Part shown: in pieces, positions 30,042 through 40,514 of the stretch
How positions within the stretch are numbered: position 1 is the first letter of the stretch
Layout: each line of letters opens with the position of its first letter
From: Alphaproteobacteria bacterium
GTDB taxonomy: Bacteria; Pseudomonadota; Alphaproteobacteria; Micropepsales; Micropepsaceae
Assembly (NCBI GenBank): GCA_013389115.1
Contig: JACADY010000039.1
Location: forward strand, 25,192 to 89,191
Reading direction: 5' to 3'
DNA length: 64,000 nucleotides
The notes under the pieces: generated by a model
The model's input: the letters and a program-made list of their open reading frames with translations, nothing else
Database searches by the model: none
What the model was told of the DNA's origin: nothing
Position numbers and translations under genes: made by a program

Positions 30042-31474
30042 GCGGCCTGCCCCTCGCCCGCATCGCGGATCAATTGCTGGGCAATGCGCCGGAAGCTCTC
30101 GCCGCGATCCTCGAAATCCTTGAATTGGTCGAAGGAGGCGCAGGCCGGCGAGAGCAGCACGACAGGCGCGATCGCCGCCGATTGCAGAGCCTCCGCCGTG
30201 GCGCGCCGCATCGCGGTTTCAAGATCGCCGCACCGCTCATAGGCGACCGCGCCATCGATCGTGCGGGCGAAATCATCCTGCGCCTTGCCGATCAGGTAAG
30301 CCTTGGCGACGCGCGGAAAATAGCCGGTGAGGCTCTCGATCCCGCCCGATTTGGCGATCCCGCCAATGATCCAATGGATGTTTTCGAAACAGGCAAGCGC
30401 CTTTGCCGCCGCATCGGCATTGGTGGCCTTGGAATCGTTGATGAAGCGCACCTTGCCAAGCCGCCCCACCGTTTCGATCCGATGTGCAAGCCCAGGAAAG
30501 GTCGCCATCGCCCGGCCGATCTCGCGTGGGTCGCGCACGAGATGGCGCACGGCCGCATAGGCGACGCCCGCATTTTGCCAGTTGTGCGGACCAGGCAGGC
30601 CCGGGCAGACTTTAAGATCGACGACCGGAGCGGCGGGCGAGTCCATCGCATCGAAGAGCACGCCATCGATCACATAGATGCCCCGGCCGAGCACCTGGCC
30701 GACCGAAACGGGAATGACGAGCGGCCCGCCCTTGGCGGTGATGAGCGTGCAGCTATCCGCGCCGAATTCGTCATCGACCCCAATGACCGCGACGTCCCCG
30801 CCCGTCTGTTTGGCGAAGAGCCGCCGCTTCACCGCCACATAGGCGTCCATCGTGCCGTGCCGGTCGAGATGATCGGGCGTGATGTTCGTGAGCACCCCGG
30901 CATCGGGCTTGAGCGAGGGTGTCAGATCGATCTGGAAGGAGGAAACCTCGAGCACATAGGCAATGCCCGGCGCCGGCGCATCAAGATCGAGCACCGGCCG
31001 CCCGATATTGCCGCCCGCCTGCGCGATGAAGCCATTGCGCTGCAGGAGATGCGCGATGAGCGCCGTCGTCGTCGACTTGCCGTTGGTGCCTGTGACGCAG
31101 ATGAGCGGCACACGCCCGGAATTCTCAGGCGCGCTGCGCACCGGATCGGCGGCGAGCGCGCGCATGAAGAGTTCGACATCGCCGATGATCTCGGCCCCCG
31201 CCGCCTGCGCCGCCTTGACGACCGCGTGGGGAGCCGGATGCGTGAGTGGCACCCCGGGCGAAAGGATGAGCGCCGCGATCCGCGGCCAATCCCATGAGGC
31301 GGGCTCGGCCAGATGCAGGCCTTGCGCCGAGCCTTCCTTGCGGCCCTTTTCCGAATCGTCCCAGGCGATCACATGCGCGCCACCCTCCAGCAGTGCCCGC
31401 GCGGTCGCGAGCCCCGACCGGGCAAGCCCGAAGACCGCCACCGTTTGACCACGAAAGAAAGGAACCTGGATCAC
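30038..31474 (-). CDS. murD: UDP-N-acetylmuramoyl-L-alanine--D-glutamate ligase
   Basis: MurD adds D-glutamate to UDP-MurNAc-L-Ala. It has 478 residues with an N-terminal Rossmann part (VAVFGLARSGLATARALLEG), P-loop CVTGTNGKSTTTALIAHLLQ, EVSSFQIDLTPSLKPD with the conserved SSFQL-type stretch, NITPDHLDRHGTMDAY and the C-terminal FINDSKATNADAAAKAL. The start is a GTG at 31474, 9 bases after the mraY stop. Homology begins within the first residues (MIQVPFFRGQTVAVFG), which supports it despite a weak ribosome site. Confidence 0.95.
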   Translation of the reverse strand: MIQVPFFRGQTVAVFGLARSGLATARALLEGGAHVIAWDDSEKGRKEGSAQGLHLAEPASWDWPRIAALILSPGVPLTHPAPHAVVKAAQAAGAEIIGDVELFMRALAADPVRSAPENSGRVPLICVTGTNGKSTTTALIAHLLQRNGFIAQAGGNIGRPVLDLDAPAPGIAYVLEVSSFQIDLTPSLKPDAGVLTNITPDHLDRHGTMDAYVAVKRRLFAKQTGGDVAVIGVDDEFGADSCTLITAKGGPLVIPVSVGQVLGRGIYVIDGVLFDAMDSPAAPVVDLKVCPGLPGPHNWQNAGVAYAAVRHLVRDPREIGRAMATFPGLAHRIETVGRLGKVRFINDSKATNADAAAKALACFENIHWIIGGIAKSGGIESLTGYFPRVAKAYLIGKAQDDFARTIDGAVAYERCGDLETAMRRATAEALQSAAIAPVVLLSPACASFDQFKDFEDRGESFRRIAQQLIRDAGEGQAA

Positions 31475-31483
31475 AGCGATACG

Positions 31484-32575
31484 CTACCTGAGTTTCAAGG
31501 TTGAAAGACCGATGAGAGCAAGAACGACCGCGACGATCCAGAACCGGATGACGATCGTGGGTTCCTGCCAGCCCAATTGTTCGAAATGATGGTGGATCGG
31601 CGCCATTTTGAAGACACGCTTGCCGGTGAGGCGGAAGGACGCCACCTGCACGATAACGGAGATCGCCTCCATCACGAAGAGCCCGCCGATAATGGCAAGC
31701 ACGAACTCGTGCTTGGTCGCCACTGCGACGGTGCCGAGCGCGCCTCCGAGCGAGAGCGAGCCCGTATCGCCCATGAACACCATCGCGGGCGGCGCGTTGA
31801 ACCACAAGAAGGCAAGGCCCGCGCCGAGCAGGGCCCCGGCGAAGATCGCGATCTCGCCCGTTCCTTGCACATAGTGAAGCTGAAGATACTCGGTGTAGTC
31901 GACCCGTCCGACGAGATAGGCGATGAGCCCGAAGGCCGCGGCGGCGATCATGACGGGCACGATGGCAAGCCCGTCGAGCCCATCGGAGAGGTTGACGGCA
32001 TTGCCCGCGCCCATGATGACGAGGCAGCCGAAAATGACAAAGGGCACAAGCCCGATCTGCCAGAGCAGGTCCTTGAACACGGGAAAGGCGATCGCGCCCT
32101 GCAGGGGCGGCTGCTCGAGCATGTTGATGAAATAGACGGCAACGATGGCGATGAGGAACTCGAAGGCGAGCTTGATCTTGCCCCCGACGCCGGCGCTCGA
32201 GCGCTTCGTCACCTTGATGAAGTCATCGTAAAAGCCGACCGCGCCGAACCCCGCCGTAACGAAGAGCACGACCCAGACATAAGGATTGGCGAGATCCGCC
32301 CACAAGAGCGTCGAGGCAAAGAGCGCAATGAGGATCAAGAACCCGCCCATCGTGGGCGTGCCTTTTTTGGTGAGGAGGTGCTGCTTTGGGCCGTCCTCGC
32401 GAATGGGCTGACCCTTTCCCTGCTTGGCCCGCAGCCAATTGATCAGCGAAGGGCCAAGGATGAGGCCGATGATGAGGGCGGTGATGATCGCCCCGCCCGT
32501 GCGGAACGTGATGTACCGGAAGACGTTGAAAAGCTGGAATTCATCGGCCAGCGGTACAAGCAGATACGGTAGCAC
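31484..32575 (-). CDS. mraY: Phospho-MurNAc-pentapeptide transferase
   Basis: MraY is the integral membrane enzyme that makes lipid I from UDP-MurNAc-pentapeptide and undecaprenyl phosphate. It has 363 residues and about ten helices. Signatures are [21 protein letters not shown] (the DDD-type magnesium site), [34 protein letters not shown] and [12 protein letters not shown] with its histidine cluster. The start is a GTG at 32575, supported by AAGGGGG 4-5 bases upstream. An overlapping ATG two bases earlier is out of frame. Confidence 0.96.
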   Translation of the reverse strand: MLPYLLVPLADEFQLFNVFRYITFRTGGAIITALIIGLILGPSLINWLRAKQGKGQPIREDGPKQHLLTKKGTPTMGGFLILIALFASTLLWADLANPYVWVVLFVTAGFGAVGFYDDFIKVTKRSSAGVGGKIKLAFEFLIAIVAVYFINMLEQPPLQGAIAFPVFKDLLWQIGLVPFVIFGCLVIMGAGNAVNLSDGLDGLAIVPVMIAAAAFGLIAYLVGRVDYTEYLQLHYVQGTGEIAIFAGALLGAGLAFLWFNAPPAMVFMGDTGSLSLGGALGTVAVATKHEFVLAIIGGLFVMEAISVIVQVASFRLTGKRVFKMAPIHHHFEQLGWQEPTIVIRFWIVAVVLALIGLSTLKLR

Positions 32576-32584
32576 ATCGCCCCC

Positions 32585-33982
32585 TTAACGCGTTTGCGAG
32601 GCAAGCGCCTCGACGACAACATTCATTCGGCTGCTGTTCGAGCCCTTGACCATGAAGACATCGCCCGCGCGCGCTTCGGCGGCGACGAGCGGCGCAAGAT
32701 CGGCCGAGGTCTGGCCATAGGCGCCGCGCATTGAGGCTGGCAGCGCCTCCCACAAATGCGCCATGCGCGGCCCGCACAGGAAAACGAGTTGGGTGCCGGC
32801 CGCGCGCAAAGGTTGGACGATCGCGGCATGAAACGCCGCTTCCTCGCGGCCAAGCTCCAGCATGTCACCGAGCACCGCGATGCGCCGGCCGCCCTCGCCC
32901 GCAGGCGCATTCCCAAGCAACGCGATCGCCGCCCGCATCGAGGCGGGATTGGCGTTATAGCTTTCATCGATCACCGTGAAGCTGCCCTGTGGCACGCTGA
33001 CGCTGAGCTGCCTTCCCCGACCCTTGAGCGCTTCAAACGCGGTGAAGGACTGCGCCGCCGCCTGCGCATCGGCGCCGAGCGCCTTTGCCAGCAACAGCAC
33101 GCCCAGCGAGTTCATCGCCAGATGCAGGCCCGGCGCGCCGACGATAAAGCTGAGCCGCTCACCGAAGAATGAAGCCGTCACCCGTGTCTGCTCGGGCTCA
33201 AGCCCGGCATCCAACAGCCGAGCCTCGCAATCGACATGCGTGCCAAAGCTCCAGATATGCCCGGCCGCGGAGCGCTCCGCATGGCCGCGCAACCGTTCAT
33301 ACTGGCTGTTGTCGCGATTGAGCACCGCCGTGCCTTGCGGCGCGAGCCCGGCGAAGATCTCGCCCTTGGCATCGCCGATCGCCTCGACATTGGCGAAATG
33401 TTCAAGATGAACGGGCTCGACCGTCGTCACGATGGCGGCATGCGGCCGTGTCAAGACCGATAACGGCGTGATCTCCCCGGCATGGTTCATGCCGATCTCG
33501 AAGACACCAAAGCGGCTCGTGCGCGGCATGCGCGCCAGTGTGAGCGGCACGCCGAAATGATTGTTGTAGGAGGCGACCGCCGCATGGGTTTCGCCCTGGC
33601 GCGAGAGCGCCTGGCGCAGCGCTTCCTTGGTGCTCGTCTTGCCGACGCTGCCCGTCACCGCCGCGATCCGCGCAAGGCTGCGCGCCCGTGCCGCGCGGCC
33701 AAGCGCCTCAAGCCCCGCGAAACTGTCGCCGACAAGCGCCAGAAGCTCCTTGGGCACACCCGGCACGGCCCGCATCGCAAGCACGCCCGCCGCCCCCTTC
33801 GCCACCGCCTCGGCGGCAAACTCATGGCCGTCCCGCGCCTCGCCCATGAGTGCGATGAAAAGGTCGCCGGGCTCGATCGTGCGCGTATCGATGGAGACGC
33901 CCTTTGCCTCCCACGACCCGCCGATCTGCGCGCCGGTGGCCGCAGCGATCTCCGCCGAGGTCCAAAGCATGGGCCGGGTCAT
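32585..33982 (-). CDS. murF: UDP-N-acetylmuramoyl-tripeptide--D-alanyl-D-alanine ligase
   Basis: MurF adds D-Ala-D-Ala, the product of Ddl, to the UDP-MurNAc-tripeptide. It has 465 residues: the N-terminal MurE/MurF domain ([17 protein letters not shown]), P-loop [44 protein letters not shown] and [17 protein letters not shown], all typical of MurF rather than MurE. It starts at the ATG at 33982, overlapping the murE stop, and is followed by mraY after 9 bp. Confidence 0.96.
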   Translation of the reverse strand: MTRPMLWTSAEIAAATGAQIGGSWEAKGVSIDTRTIEPGDLFIALMGEARDGHEFAAEAVAKGAAGVLAMRAVPGVPKELLALVGDSFAGLEALGRAARARSLARIAAVTGSVGKTSTKEALRQALSRQGETHAAVASYNNHFGVPLTLARMPRTSRFGVFEIGMNHAGEITPLSVLTRPHAAIVTTVEPVHLEHFANVEAIGDAKGEIFAGLAPQGTAVLNRDNSQYERLRGHAERSAAGHIWSFGTHVDCEARLLDAGLEPEQTRVTASFFGERLSFIVGAPGLHLAMNSLGVLLLAKALGADAQAAAQSFTAFEALKGRGRQLSVSVPQGSFTVIDESYNANPASMRAAIALLGNAPAGEGGRRIAVLGDMLELGREEAAFHAAIVQPLRAAGTQLVFLCGPRMAHLWEALPASMRGAYGQTSADLAPLVAAEARAGDVFMVKGSNSSRMNVVVEALASQTR

Positions 33983-35436
33983 GCCTGGCCTCCCTGGGCC
34001 CGCAAGGCCGCGCGCGCCTCTTCGAGGTCATTGAATGGCAATATCTCGCGCCCGATGATCTGCCCCGTCTCGTGGCCCTTGCCCGCGATGACGAGCACAT
34101 CGCCTGCGCGCAACTCATCGATGACCGCATGGATGGCCCGGGCGCGGTCGGCGATTTCCCGTGCAGAAGGGGCGCCGGCGAGCACCGCCGCGCGGATCAG
34201 CGCAGGGTCTTCCGAGCGCGGATTGTCGTCCGTCACCACAACCGCATCGGCCAGCAGCGCGGCCGCCCGCCCCATCATGGGCCGCTTGCCCGGATCGCGA
34301 TCGCCGCCGCAGCCAAAGACGATATGGAGCCGCCGCTCGGTATGCGGGCGAAGGCTCTTCAGCACTGTCTCAATGGCATCGGGCGTATGGGCTTAGTCTA
34401 TGAAGACGGGCGCGCCCGCCGCCGTCACACCGGCAAGCTCCAGCCGTCCGGGCGCGCCCTGCAAGCCCGCCAGCGCCGCGAAGACCTTTTCGGCATCCCC
34501 GCCAAGCCCGATGGCGAAGGCCGCCGCGACGAGCGCATTGCCCGCCTGGAATAGTCCGGGCAGCGGCAGCGGAACCTCAAAGACGCGGCCCGCGTGCAAC
34601 AGGCGCAGGTCCTGCCCGCGCAAGTGCGGCCGCTGCGCGAGCAGCTTCAGATCATCGCCCGCCGCGCCCACCGTGACGACCCGGTGACCCATGCCGCGCG
34701 ACACCGCCTCGAAGGCGTCCGCATGGGCGCCGTCGCGGTTGATGACGGCAAGCCCGCCCCGCGGCAGCACATCGGCGAAGAGCCGGATTTTCGCCGCCCG
34801 GTAATCCTCGAAGGTCGGGTGATAGTCCATGTGATCGCGGGTGAGGTTGGTGAACCCCGCCGCCTTCAGGCGCACGCCATCGACCCTGAACTGGGCAAGG
34901 CCATGGCTCGAAGCTTCAAGCGCCAGATGCTCGACCCCGCTATCCTTCAAGGTCGCAAGCACCCGGTGCAGAAGAACGGGGTCGGGCGTCGTGTGGCCAA
35001 GCGGAACGGTGCCGTCAGGCCCCACGACCCCCAGTGTGCCAAGGCTCGCGGCGCGATAGCCAAGCGCCATCCAGATCTGCCGGGTGAAGGCGGCAACCGA
35101 GGTCTTGCCGTTGGTGCCCGTGACGGCGGCGATCGCCTCGGGCTGGCCTGCATAGAACCGTGCGGCGAGTTCGGCGAGCCGCCGGCGCGGATTGTCGCTG
35201 CGCACGAACACGGCGCGGGCCAGCACATCCCCCGCGATGACGGGATCGCCGAGCACCGCGACGGCCCCGCGCGCGAGCGCATCGGCGATGAAGCTGCGCC
35301 CTTCGACCTTGGTGCCGGCAAGCGCAGCGAAGAGATAGCCCGGCATGATCTGGCGGCTGTCCGCCGATAGACCTTTGACGTCTATGCCGGGCGGGACGGC
35401 CGCGTCTCCTGTCAGGTCGCGCAGCATCATGGGCAT
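33979..35436 (-). pseudogene. murE: UDP-MurNAc-L-Ala-D-Glu meso-diaminopimelate ligase with in-frame TAA
   Basis: MurE adds the third stem-peptide residue. The motif DDNPRSEDP in the C-terminal domain indicates meso-diaminopimelate as the added residue. The frame spans 486 codons, with SRQIMPGYLFAAL, P-loop AVTGTNGKTSVAAFTRQIW and NLTRDHMDYHPTFEDY. It is broken once by TAA at 34395-34393 (about codon 348), in [18 protein letters not shown], where relatives have the near-invariant tyrosine of the DYAHTPD motif. TAC or TAT to TAA is one base change. No frameshift is present, and the 115 residues after it are fully conserved. The start is the ATG at 35436 (or the GTG just before), at the ftsI stop. 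An essential step is involved, so sequence error is the leading explanation. Confidence 0.93.
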
Positions 35437-37124
35437 CACCGGTCGCTCTGCGCCGCCATTTGGGTGGCGCCGTCCGTTACTTCGAGAGGAATGGGTTCAG
35501 GCCGCACCCCGAGCAGCGGCCCAATTCGGGACACCACCTTGCCTGTCGTTGGCGCAGCTGTCCATCCAGCGGTCGCGTATCCATGCGTTTCTTCTGTCCC
35601 TTGAGGCTCATCGAGAATGATGAGCACGAGATAGCGCGGAGAAAGCGCCGGAAATACGCCGATAAATGACGAAATGAGTGACTTTTCGTCATAGCCGCCG
35701 CCGACCGCCTTCTCGGCCGTGCCGGTCTTGCCGCCGACGGGATAGCCGGGCACATCGGCCTGGCCACCCGTACCCTCCGTGACCGCCCGGCGCAGCAGCG
35801 TGCGCATTTCCGCGCTCACGTTTTCAGACACCACCCGGCGCACCGGAACGCCGGTGCCCGCCGGCCGCTTGAGCAGCGTCGGCGCAATGTAAAGACCGCC
35901 ATTGGCGACGGCCGCGAAGGCGGCTGCCGTTTGAATGGGACTGACGGCGATGCCGTGCCCATAAGAGACTGTCATCGTTGTGACATCGCCCCATTTTTGC
36001 GGCAGCAGCGGCGCGCCCACTTCGGGCAGCTCGATCGGCGCGGGCTTGAACATGCCAAAGAGATCGAAATAGATCTGTTGCCGGCTCGCGCCGATATCCA
36101 TCGCCATATGCGCGGTGCCGATATTGGAGGAATACTCGAAAATCTCCGTCACCGTCAGGGGATGCGTCTTCGGCTTGTAGTCGTGGATGGTGAAGCGGCC
36201 GATCCTGATCGGCTTGCGCACGTCATAGGTTGAATTGATCGTGACCACACCCGCATCCAGCGCCATCGCGGTGGTCATCGCCTTGAAGGTCGAGCCCATC
36301 TCATAAACGCCGAGCGAGGCGCGATTGAACATGCGCGCCTTGGTGTCTTCGTCTGCGTTGTTGGGGTCATAGTTGGGCGCGTTAGGGTCGAAGTCGGGCA
36401 GCGACGCCATGCCGAGGACCTCGCCCGTGTGAATATCGAGCACGATGCCGGCCGCGGCTTCGGCGCTGAAAGTCTCGATCGCGCTTGCAAGCTCGTCTTC
36501 GAGCACGTGCTGCACCCGCAGGTCGATCGACAGCGTCACGGGCTCTCCGCCCCGCTTTGGATCGCGCAAAGTGGTGTCGAGCGAGGCTTCAACCCCCGCA
36601 ATGCCCCGATTGTCGAGATTGACATAGCCCAGGAGATGAGCGGCGCTGTGCCCGTTGGGATAGACGCGCCGCTGCTCGCGCTTCACCGCAAGCCCTGCGA
36701 TCCCGAGCGCGCGGACGCTTGCATATTGCCTGGGCGTCAGATCACGCTTGATCCACTCGAAGGCCGCGCCGGAGGAAAGCTTCTGCTCCAGTTCGACGAC
36801 ATCAAGCTCGGGCAGCACGCGCGCCAGCTCCTGCGCGGCCTCTTTGGGGTCCCAGATATGGCGCGTATCGGCATAGAGCGCATCGACCGGAACATTTGTC
36901 GCAAGGATGCGCCCGTTGCGGTCGACGATGTCGGCGCGCTCCAGCACCGGCACCTCAAGCTGGCTCACCCGCTCGCGCGAGGGCGTTTCCTCATCGATGG
37001 CAAGCCACAAAAGCCGCCCGCCGATCACGGCATAGGCGGCAAGCATGAAGAGGCCGGCAATGGCGAGCCTGATCCGGACGAAGGGGGGACCTTCCCCTTT
37101 ATCGCGGCGGGAGGTGCGGCTCAT
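35436..37124 (-). CDS. ftsI: Septal peptidoglycan transpeptidase FtsI (PBP3)
   Basis: FtsI is a class B penicillin-binding protein that cross-links septal peptidoglycan with FtsW. It has 562 residues: a short cytosolic tail, one membrane segment (AIAGLFMLAAYAVIGGRLLW), a pedestal domain with RADIVDRNGRILATNVPV, and the transpeptidase domain with the active-site serine in GSTFKAMT (SxxK), YSSNIGTAH (SxN) and GGKTGTAEK (KTG). The start is the ATG at 37124 ([10 protein letters not shown]), which overlaps the ftsL stop. Upstream open codons run antiparallel to the sense of ftsL and are spurious. Confidence 0.96.
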   Translation of the reverse strand: MSRTSRRDKGEGPPFVRIRLAIAGLFMLAAYAVIGGRLLWLAIDEETPSRERVSQLEVPVLERADIVDRNGRILATNVPVDALYADTRHIWDPKEAAQELARVLPELDVVELEQKLSSGAAFEWIKRDLTPRQYASVRALGIAGLAVKREQRRVYPNGHSAAHLLGYVNLDNRGIAGVEASLDTTLRDPKRGGEPVTLSIDLRVQHVLEDELASAIETFSAEAAAGIVLDIHTGEVLGMASLPDFDPNAPNYDPNNADEDTKARMFNRASLGVYEMGSTFKAMTTAMALDAGVVTINSTYDVRKPIRIGRFTIHDYKPKTHPLTVTEIFEYSSNIGTAHMAMDIGASRQQIYFDLFGMFKPAPIELPEVGAPLLPQKWGDVTTMTVSYGHGIAVSPIQTAAAFAAVANGGLYIAPTLLKRPAGTGVPVRRVVSENVSAEMRTLLRRAVTEGTGGQADVPGYPVGGKTGTAEKAVGGGYDEKSLISSFIGVFPALSPRYLVLIILDEPQGTEETHGYATAGWTAAPTTGKVVSRIGPLLGVRPEPIPLEVTDGATQMAAQSDR

Positions 37125-37498
37125 GGCGTCTGCCTTGCCGACACGGTGAGGAGGCGGCCGCCCGCCGCTTCGGGCGCCTGTACCAGTGGAGAGGAGGACG
37201 AAGAGGACGTTGGCGATACCTCGTCTCTGAACGGGATGTCCTCGATCGACAGCATTTGCGTTGCCGACACGGTTTGCAGGCCAAGGTGGCGCTCGTTCAG
37301 CTCCTGCAGGCGCGCAGGCCGCACCAGCAGCGTCCACTCGGCGTTTAACACCTCGATCGTCTCCTGTTCTGCGGCGATCTCGCTAGCCGTGTGGCGCAAT
37401 TGGGCCTGTAGGTCTCGCGTCTCGTTCGTGATCTTGTAGAGCCCGAAACAGATCGCGATGGTCAGCGACAGCATGAGGAAATTGAGAACGCGGATCAT
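37121..37498 (-). CDS. ftsL: Cell division protein FtsL
   Basis: FtsL is a small bitopic divisome protein that forms a coiled coil with FtsB and binds FtsQ. It has 125 residues: a very short cytosolic tail, a membrane segment at about residues 5-22 ([19 protein letters not shown]), a coiled-coil stretch to about residue 75 and a Ser/Pro-rich tail with six serines in a row. Sequence conservation in this family is low, so the call rests on size, topology and its place between rsmH and ftsI, with which it overlaps at both ends. Confidence 0.88.
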   Translation of the reverse strand: MIRVLNFLMLSLTIAICFGLYKITNETRDLQAQLRHTASEIAAEQETIEVLNAEWTLLVRPARLQELNERHLGLQTVSATQMLSIEDIPFRDEVSPTSSSSSSPLVQAPEAAGGRLLTVSARQTP

Positions 37499-38475
37499 GC
37501 AACACCTCCAATGGACGCAAGGCCGGCAAAGGCAAGATCGAAGGGATGGGAGGGCGCCGCCGTACGCATGGCTGCGCGCAATTTGGCCGAACGCGCCCGG
37601 GGATTGATCGCAAGCTCACGCGCCGAGGCGGTGACGGGCTTGCGCGTGAGGAGCGTAAAGGAAGGGGCAAGGCTGGCCTCGCCCTGCGGGAGATGGCGCG
37701 AACCTTGGGGGCCACGGCCGGACCGCGCCGTCAGAAACAGTTTCGCCACCCGGTCCTCGAGCGAATGAAAGGTGACGACGATGAGCTTGCCTGCCGCCTT
37801 CAACAGGCGCTCGGCCGCGCACAAGGCCTTGGCAAGCTCTTCCAGCTCATGGTTGACCGCGATCCTCAGCGCTTGGAACGTTCGCGTCGCGGGATGGAGG
37901 GGACCGCCCTTGCCCACCGCCCGCGCAACGATCTGCGCAAGGACGCGTGTGTGCGTGATGGGCGCCTCCGCCCGCGCCGCGACGATGGCGCGCGCAACCG
38001 CCCGCGACCGGCGCTCCTCGCCGTATAGGAAGATGAGATCGGCGAGTTCGGCTTCGCTCAAGCGGTTGACGAGATCCGCCGCGCTCGGCCCTGAACGCGA
38101 CATGCGCATGTCAAGCGGGCCGTCGGCCTGGAACGAGAACCCGCGCATGGGGTCATCGAGCTGGGGCGAGGAGACGCCGATATCGAGCACGACGCCATCG
38201 ACGCTGGCGATGCCCTGCGCCGCAAGAAGGTCCTCCATCTCGGAGAAGCGACCCTCCATGAGCACGAGCCGCCCCATGGCGCTTGCCTCGAGCGCCCGGC
38301 CCGCCGCGATCGCGTCGGGGTCCTGGTCGATCGCATAGACGCGCGCGGCGCCAGCCTGCAGGATCGCACGCGTATAGCCCCCGCGCCCGAAAGTGCCATC
38401 GACAAAGATGCCGCCATCGCATGGGCCGAGCGCCGCCAGCACTTCATCGAGAAGCACAGGGATATGAGCGCTCAT
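37495..38475 (-). CDS. rsmH: 16S rRNA (cytosine1402-N4)-methyltransferase
   Basis: RsmH (MraW) methylates N4 of C1402 in 16S rRNA and tunes decoding at the P site. It has 326 residues with [13 protein letters not shown] at the N-terminus, SAM motif [57 protein letters not shown] and [10 protein letters not shown], all family hallmarks. It begins at the ATG at 38475, overlapping the mraZ stop, and ends overlapping ftsL. Confidence 0.97.
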   Translation of the reverse strand: MSAHIPVLLDEVLAALGPCDGGIFVDGTFGRGGYTRAILQAGAARVYAIDQDPDAIAAGRALEASAMGRLVLMEGRFSEMEDLLAAQGIASVDGVVLDIGVSSPQLDDPMRGFSFQADGPLDMRMSRSGPSAADLVNRLSEAELADLIFLYGEERRSRAVARAIVAARAEAPITHTRVLAQIVARAVGKGGPLHPATRTFQALRIAVNHELEELAKALCAAERLLKAAGKLIVVTFHSLEDRVAKLFLTARSGRGPQGSRHLPQGEASLAPSFTLLTRKPVTASARELAINPRARSAKLRAAMRTAAPSHPFDLAFAGLASIGGVA

Positions 38476-38948
38476 GGCAGCACCGAGGGCGGCATGAAAT
38501 CAGGATCGGGCAGTTGCTCGCTGAGGCGCGCCGCCTCCGCGCGCCAAGCTTCGTCCCGCTCGGCATGGGCGGCCGGGTTCCACATCTCGAAGCGGCTGCC
38601 CGCGCCCACGAAGTGAACCTGCCCGTTGATCCCGGCAAAACTCGCCAGCGCCTCGGGCAGGCTGATGCGGCCTTCGGGATCCATGCTGATCTCGAAGCTG
38701 CCGCCGAAATAGGCCTGCTGCAGCGCCCGGCGCTGATCGGTCGTGATGGTGAGTTCGGCGATCTGGCGATGGATCGCCGCCATGCGCTCGGCCGTAAAGG
38801 CTTCAAGGCACGGGTCCTTCAACGACTTCATGGCATAAAAGGACTGAGCGCCGCTCGCGGTGATGAGATTGCGGATGCTGGCCGGAACCGAGACCCGCCC
38901 CTTCGCATCGATCCTGTTCGTTTGGCTGGCGACGAAGGGCCGGCTCAT
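38472..38948 (-). CDS. mraZ: Transcriptional regulator MraZ
   Basis: MraZ is the AbrB-fold, DNA-binding repressor of the dcw operon. It has 158 residues with two tandem SpoVT/AbrB-like units: [16 protein letters not shown] (residues ~11-26) and [20 protein letters not shown] (residues ~85-104). The start is the ATG at 38948 ([14 protein letters not shown]) with GGGGGTG upstream; the 12 open codons before it are not conserved. It is the first gene of the cluster, and its probable operator lies about 220-240 bp upstream. Confidence 0.95.
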   Translation of the reverse strand: MSRPFVASQTNRIDAKGRVSVPASIRNLITASGAQSFYAMKSLKDPCLEAFTAERMAAIHRQIAELTITTDQRRALQQAYFGGSFEISMDPEGRISLPEALASFAGINGQVHFVGAGSRFEMWNPAAHAERDEAWRAEAARLSEQLPDPDFMPPSVLP

Positions 38949-39390
38949 GCGCACCCCCGTAAGGGCCCGCGCGCGCACGGGCACACGCGGGGAAGCCCCT
39001 CATTCCGCCCATTTTCTGCGCCGATTTTCCGCGCCATCGCGCCCAACCCCAAATGCACAAGGAGTGGAATGGCGCTCACCTGAACACGCGCCGCGGGCAT
39101 GTTGCCCCTAGCCAGCCGCGCTGCCCGCCAAACCCACCCCACAACAGCCCTCAGCAGGGATGTTTTGGGATATCATGGGCGATTATGGGCGTCAAACAAA
39201 AGAGTGACAGTTTTGAGAGACTTAGCAGCGTCTCTTGGGGACGTCAGGGATAGAGAACACAAAAGGAACGAAGCCTGCACACTACCAGGGGAGGCCCCTG
39301 AGAATCGGTTTGCAGCTATAGGTTGGGCGGACAAGCCATTAACAATTTGCTAAGGCCTGTGCCGGAAAGGGATCTGGGACGCTCGGAATT
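38949..39390. other. 442-bp gene-free region upstream of mraZ
   Basis: This gap separates mraZ from the 3' end of rnpB, both on the minus strand. It holds the probable mra promoter with MraZ boxes at 39160-39195, leaving a long 5' leader of about 210 bases before mraZ. I found no coding frame with a credible start, no strong terminator after rnpB and no recognisable riboswitch in the leader. Confidence 0.5.
39160..39195 (-). promoter_or_regulatory. Probable mra promoter with MraZ boxes at 10-bp spacing
   Basis: On the plus strand TGGG occurs at 39166, 39176 and 39186, exactly 10 bp apart. On the transcribed (minus) strand this reads CCCATAATCG, CCCATGATAT, CCCAAAACAT, then a fourth CCC. MraZ of other bacteria binds short G-rich direct repeats with this spacing. 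The array coincides with TTGACG (39195-39190) and TATCCC (39172-39167) separated by 17 bp, which fits -35 and a weak -10. MraZ binding would block this promoter. The orientation relative to known sites was not checked. Confidence 0.6.
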
Positions 39391-39770
<380 letters not shown>

Positions 39771-39803
39771 AGGGGATGAGATGGGCACCTTCACCCCAGC
39801 CCG

Positions 39804-40514
39804 TCAAGTCCGCTCGCCCATGAGCTGAAGGAGTGCCTGCAGGATCGCCCAGCTCTCCCCATCCATCACGCCATCGATGTGGCGTGGCCGGAAATGCCGC
39901 TGGAACGCACTGACGACGGTCTCGAGCGGCACAGCCACGCCGGGCGGCACGCCATAGCCGAAACGCTGGAGCGCCGCGGCGATATGATCGCGCGCGCCGG
40001 CCGGCGCCTGCATGGGCGGCACAAGCGTCGGCCAAAGCCCGACACCCTCGCCCGCCAGATGCGCCCAGGGAAAAAGCTCGCCCGGGTCCACCTTGCGCGC
40101 GGGCGCAACGTCGCTGTGACCGATCACCCGGTGCGCCGGAATGGCGTGGCGCGCGATGATCCCCTTCGATAAGGCAATGACGGCGGCGATTTGCGCATCG
40201 GGAAAGGCGCGATAGCCGAATTCATGCCCCGGATTGACGATTTCGACCCCGATCGAGATCCCGTTGATGTCGCTCTCCCCCGCCCAATGGGACACGCCCG
40301 CATGCCAGGCCCGCCGCGCTTCGGGCACATGCGCATAGACGGTGCCGTCCTCATCGATCGTGTAGTGCGCGCTCACCCGGGCCGCGGCGTCCGTGAGCCG
40401 GGATATGGCTTCCTCGGCCGACCGCATGCCCGTGTAGTGCATAAGGAGAATGGAGGGCCGCACGCCGTCCTTGCGTGCATCGTGATTGGGCGAGGGACGC
40501 TCGATCCGTCTCAT
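39804..40514 (-). CDS. N-acetylmuramoyl-L-alanine amidase (amidase_2, AmiD/AmpD type)
   Basis: This 236-residue zinc amidase cuts the bond between MurNAc and L-alanine in muropeptides. Likely zinc ligands are the histidine of ILLMHYTGM, the histidine of VIGHSDVAPARKVDPGELFP and the aspartate of the same segment (KxDPG motif). A helical peptidoglycan-binding-like tail (about residues 175-236) resembles that of AmiD. No signal peptide is visible, so a cytosolic recycling role (AmpD-like) is possible. It overlaps the stop of the J-protein gene (ATGA). Confidence 0.9.
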   Translation of the reverse strand: MRRIERPSPNHDARKDGVRPSILLMHYTGMRSAEEAISRLTDAAARVSAHYTIDEDGTVYAHVPEARRAWHAGVSHWAGESDINGISIGVEIVNPGHEFGYRAFPDAQIAAVIALSKGIIARHAIPAHRVIGHSDVAPARKVDPGELFPWAHLAGEGVGLWPTLVPPMQAPAGARDHIAAALQRFGYGVPPGVAVPLETVVSAFQRHFRPRHIDGVMDGESWAILQALLQLMGERT

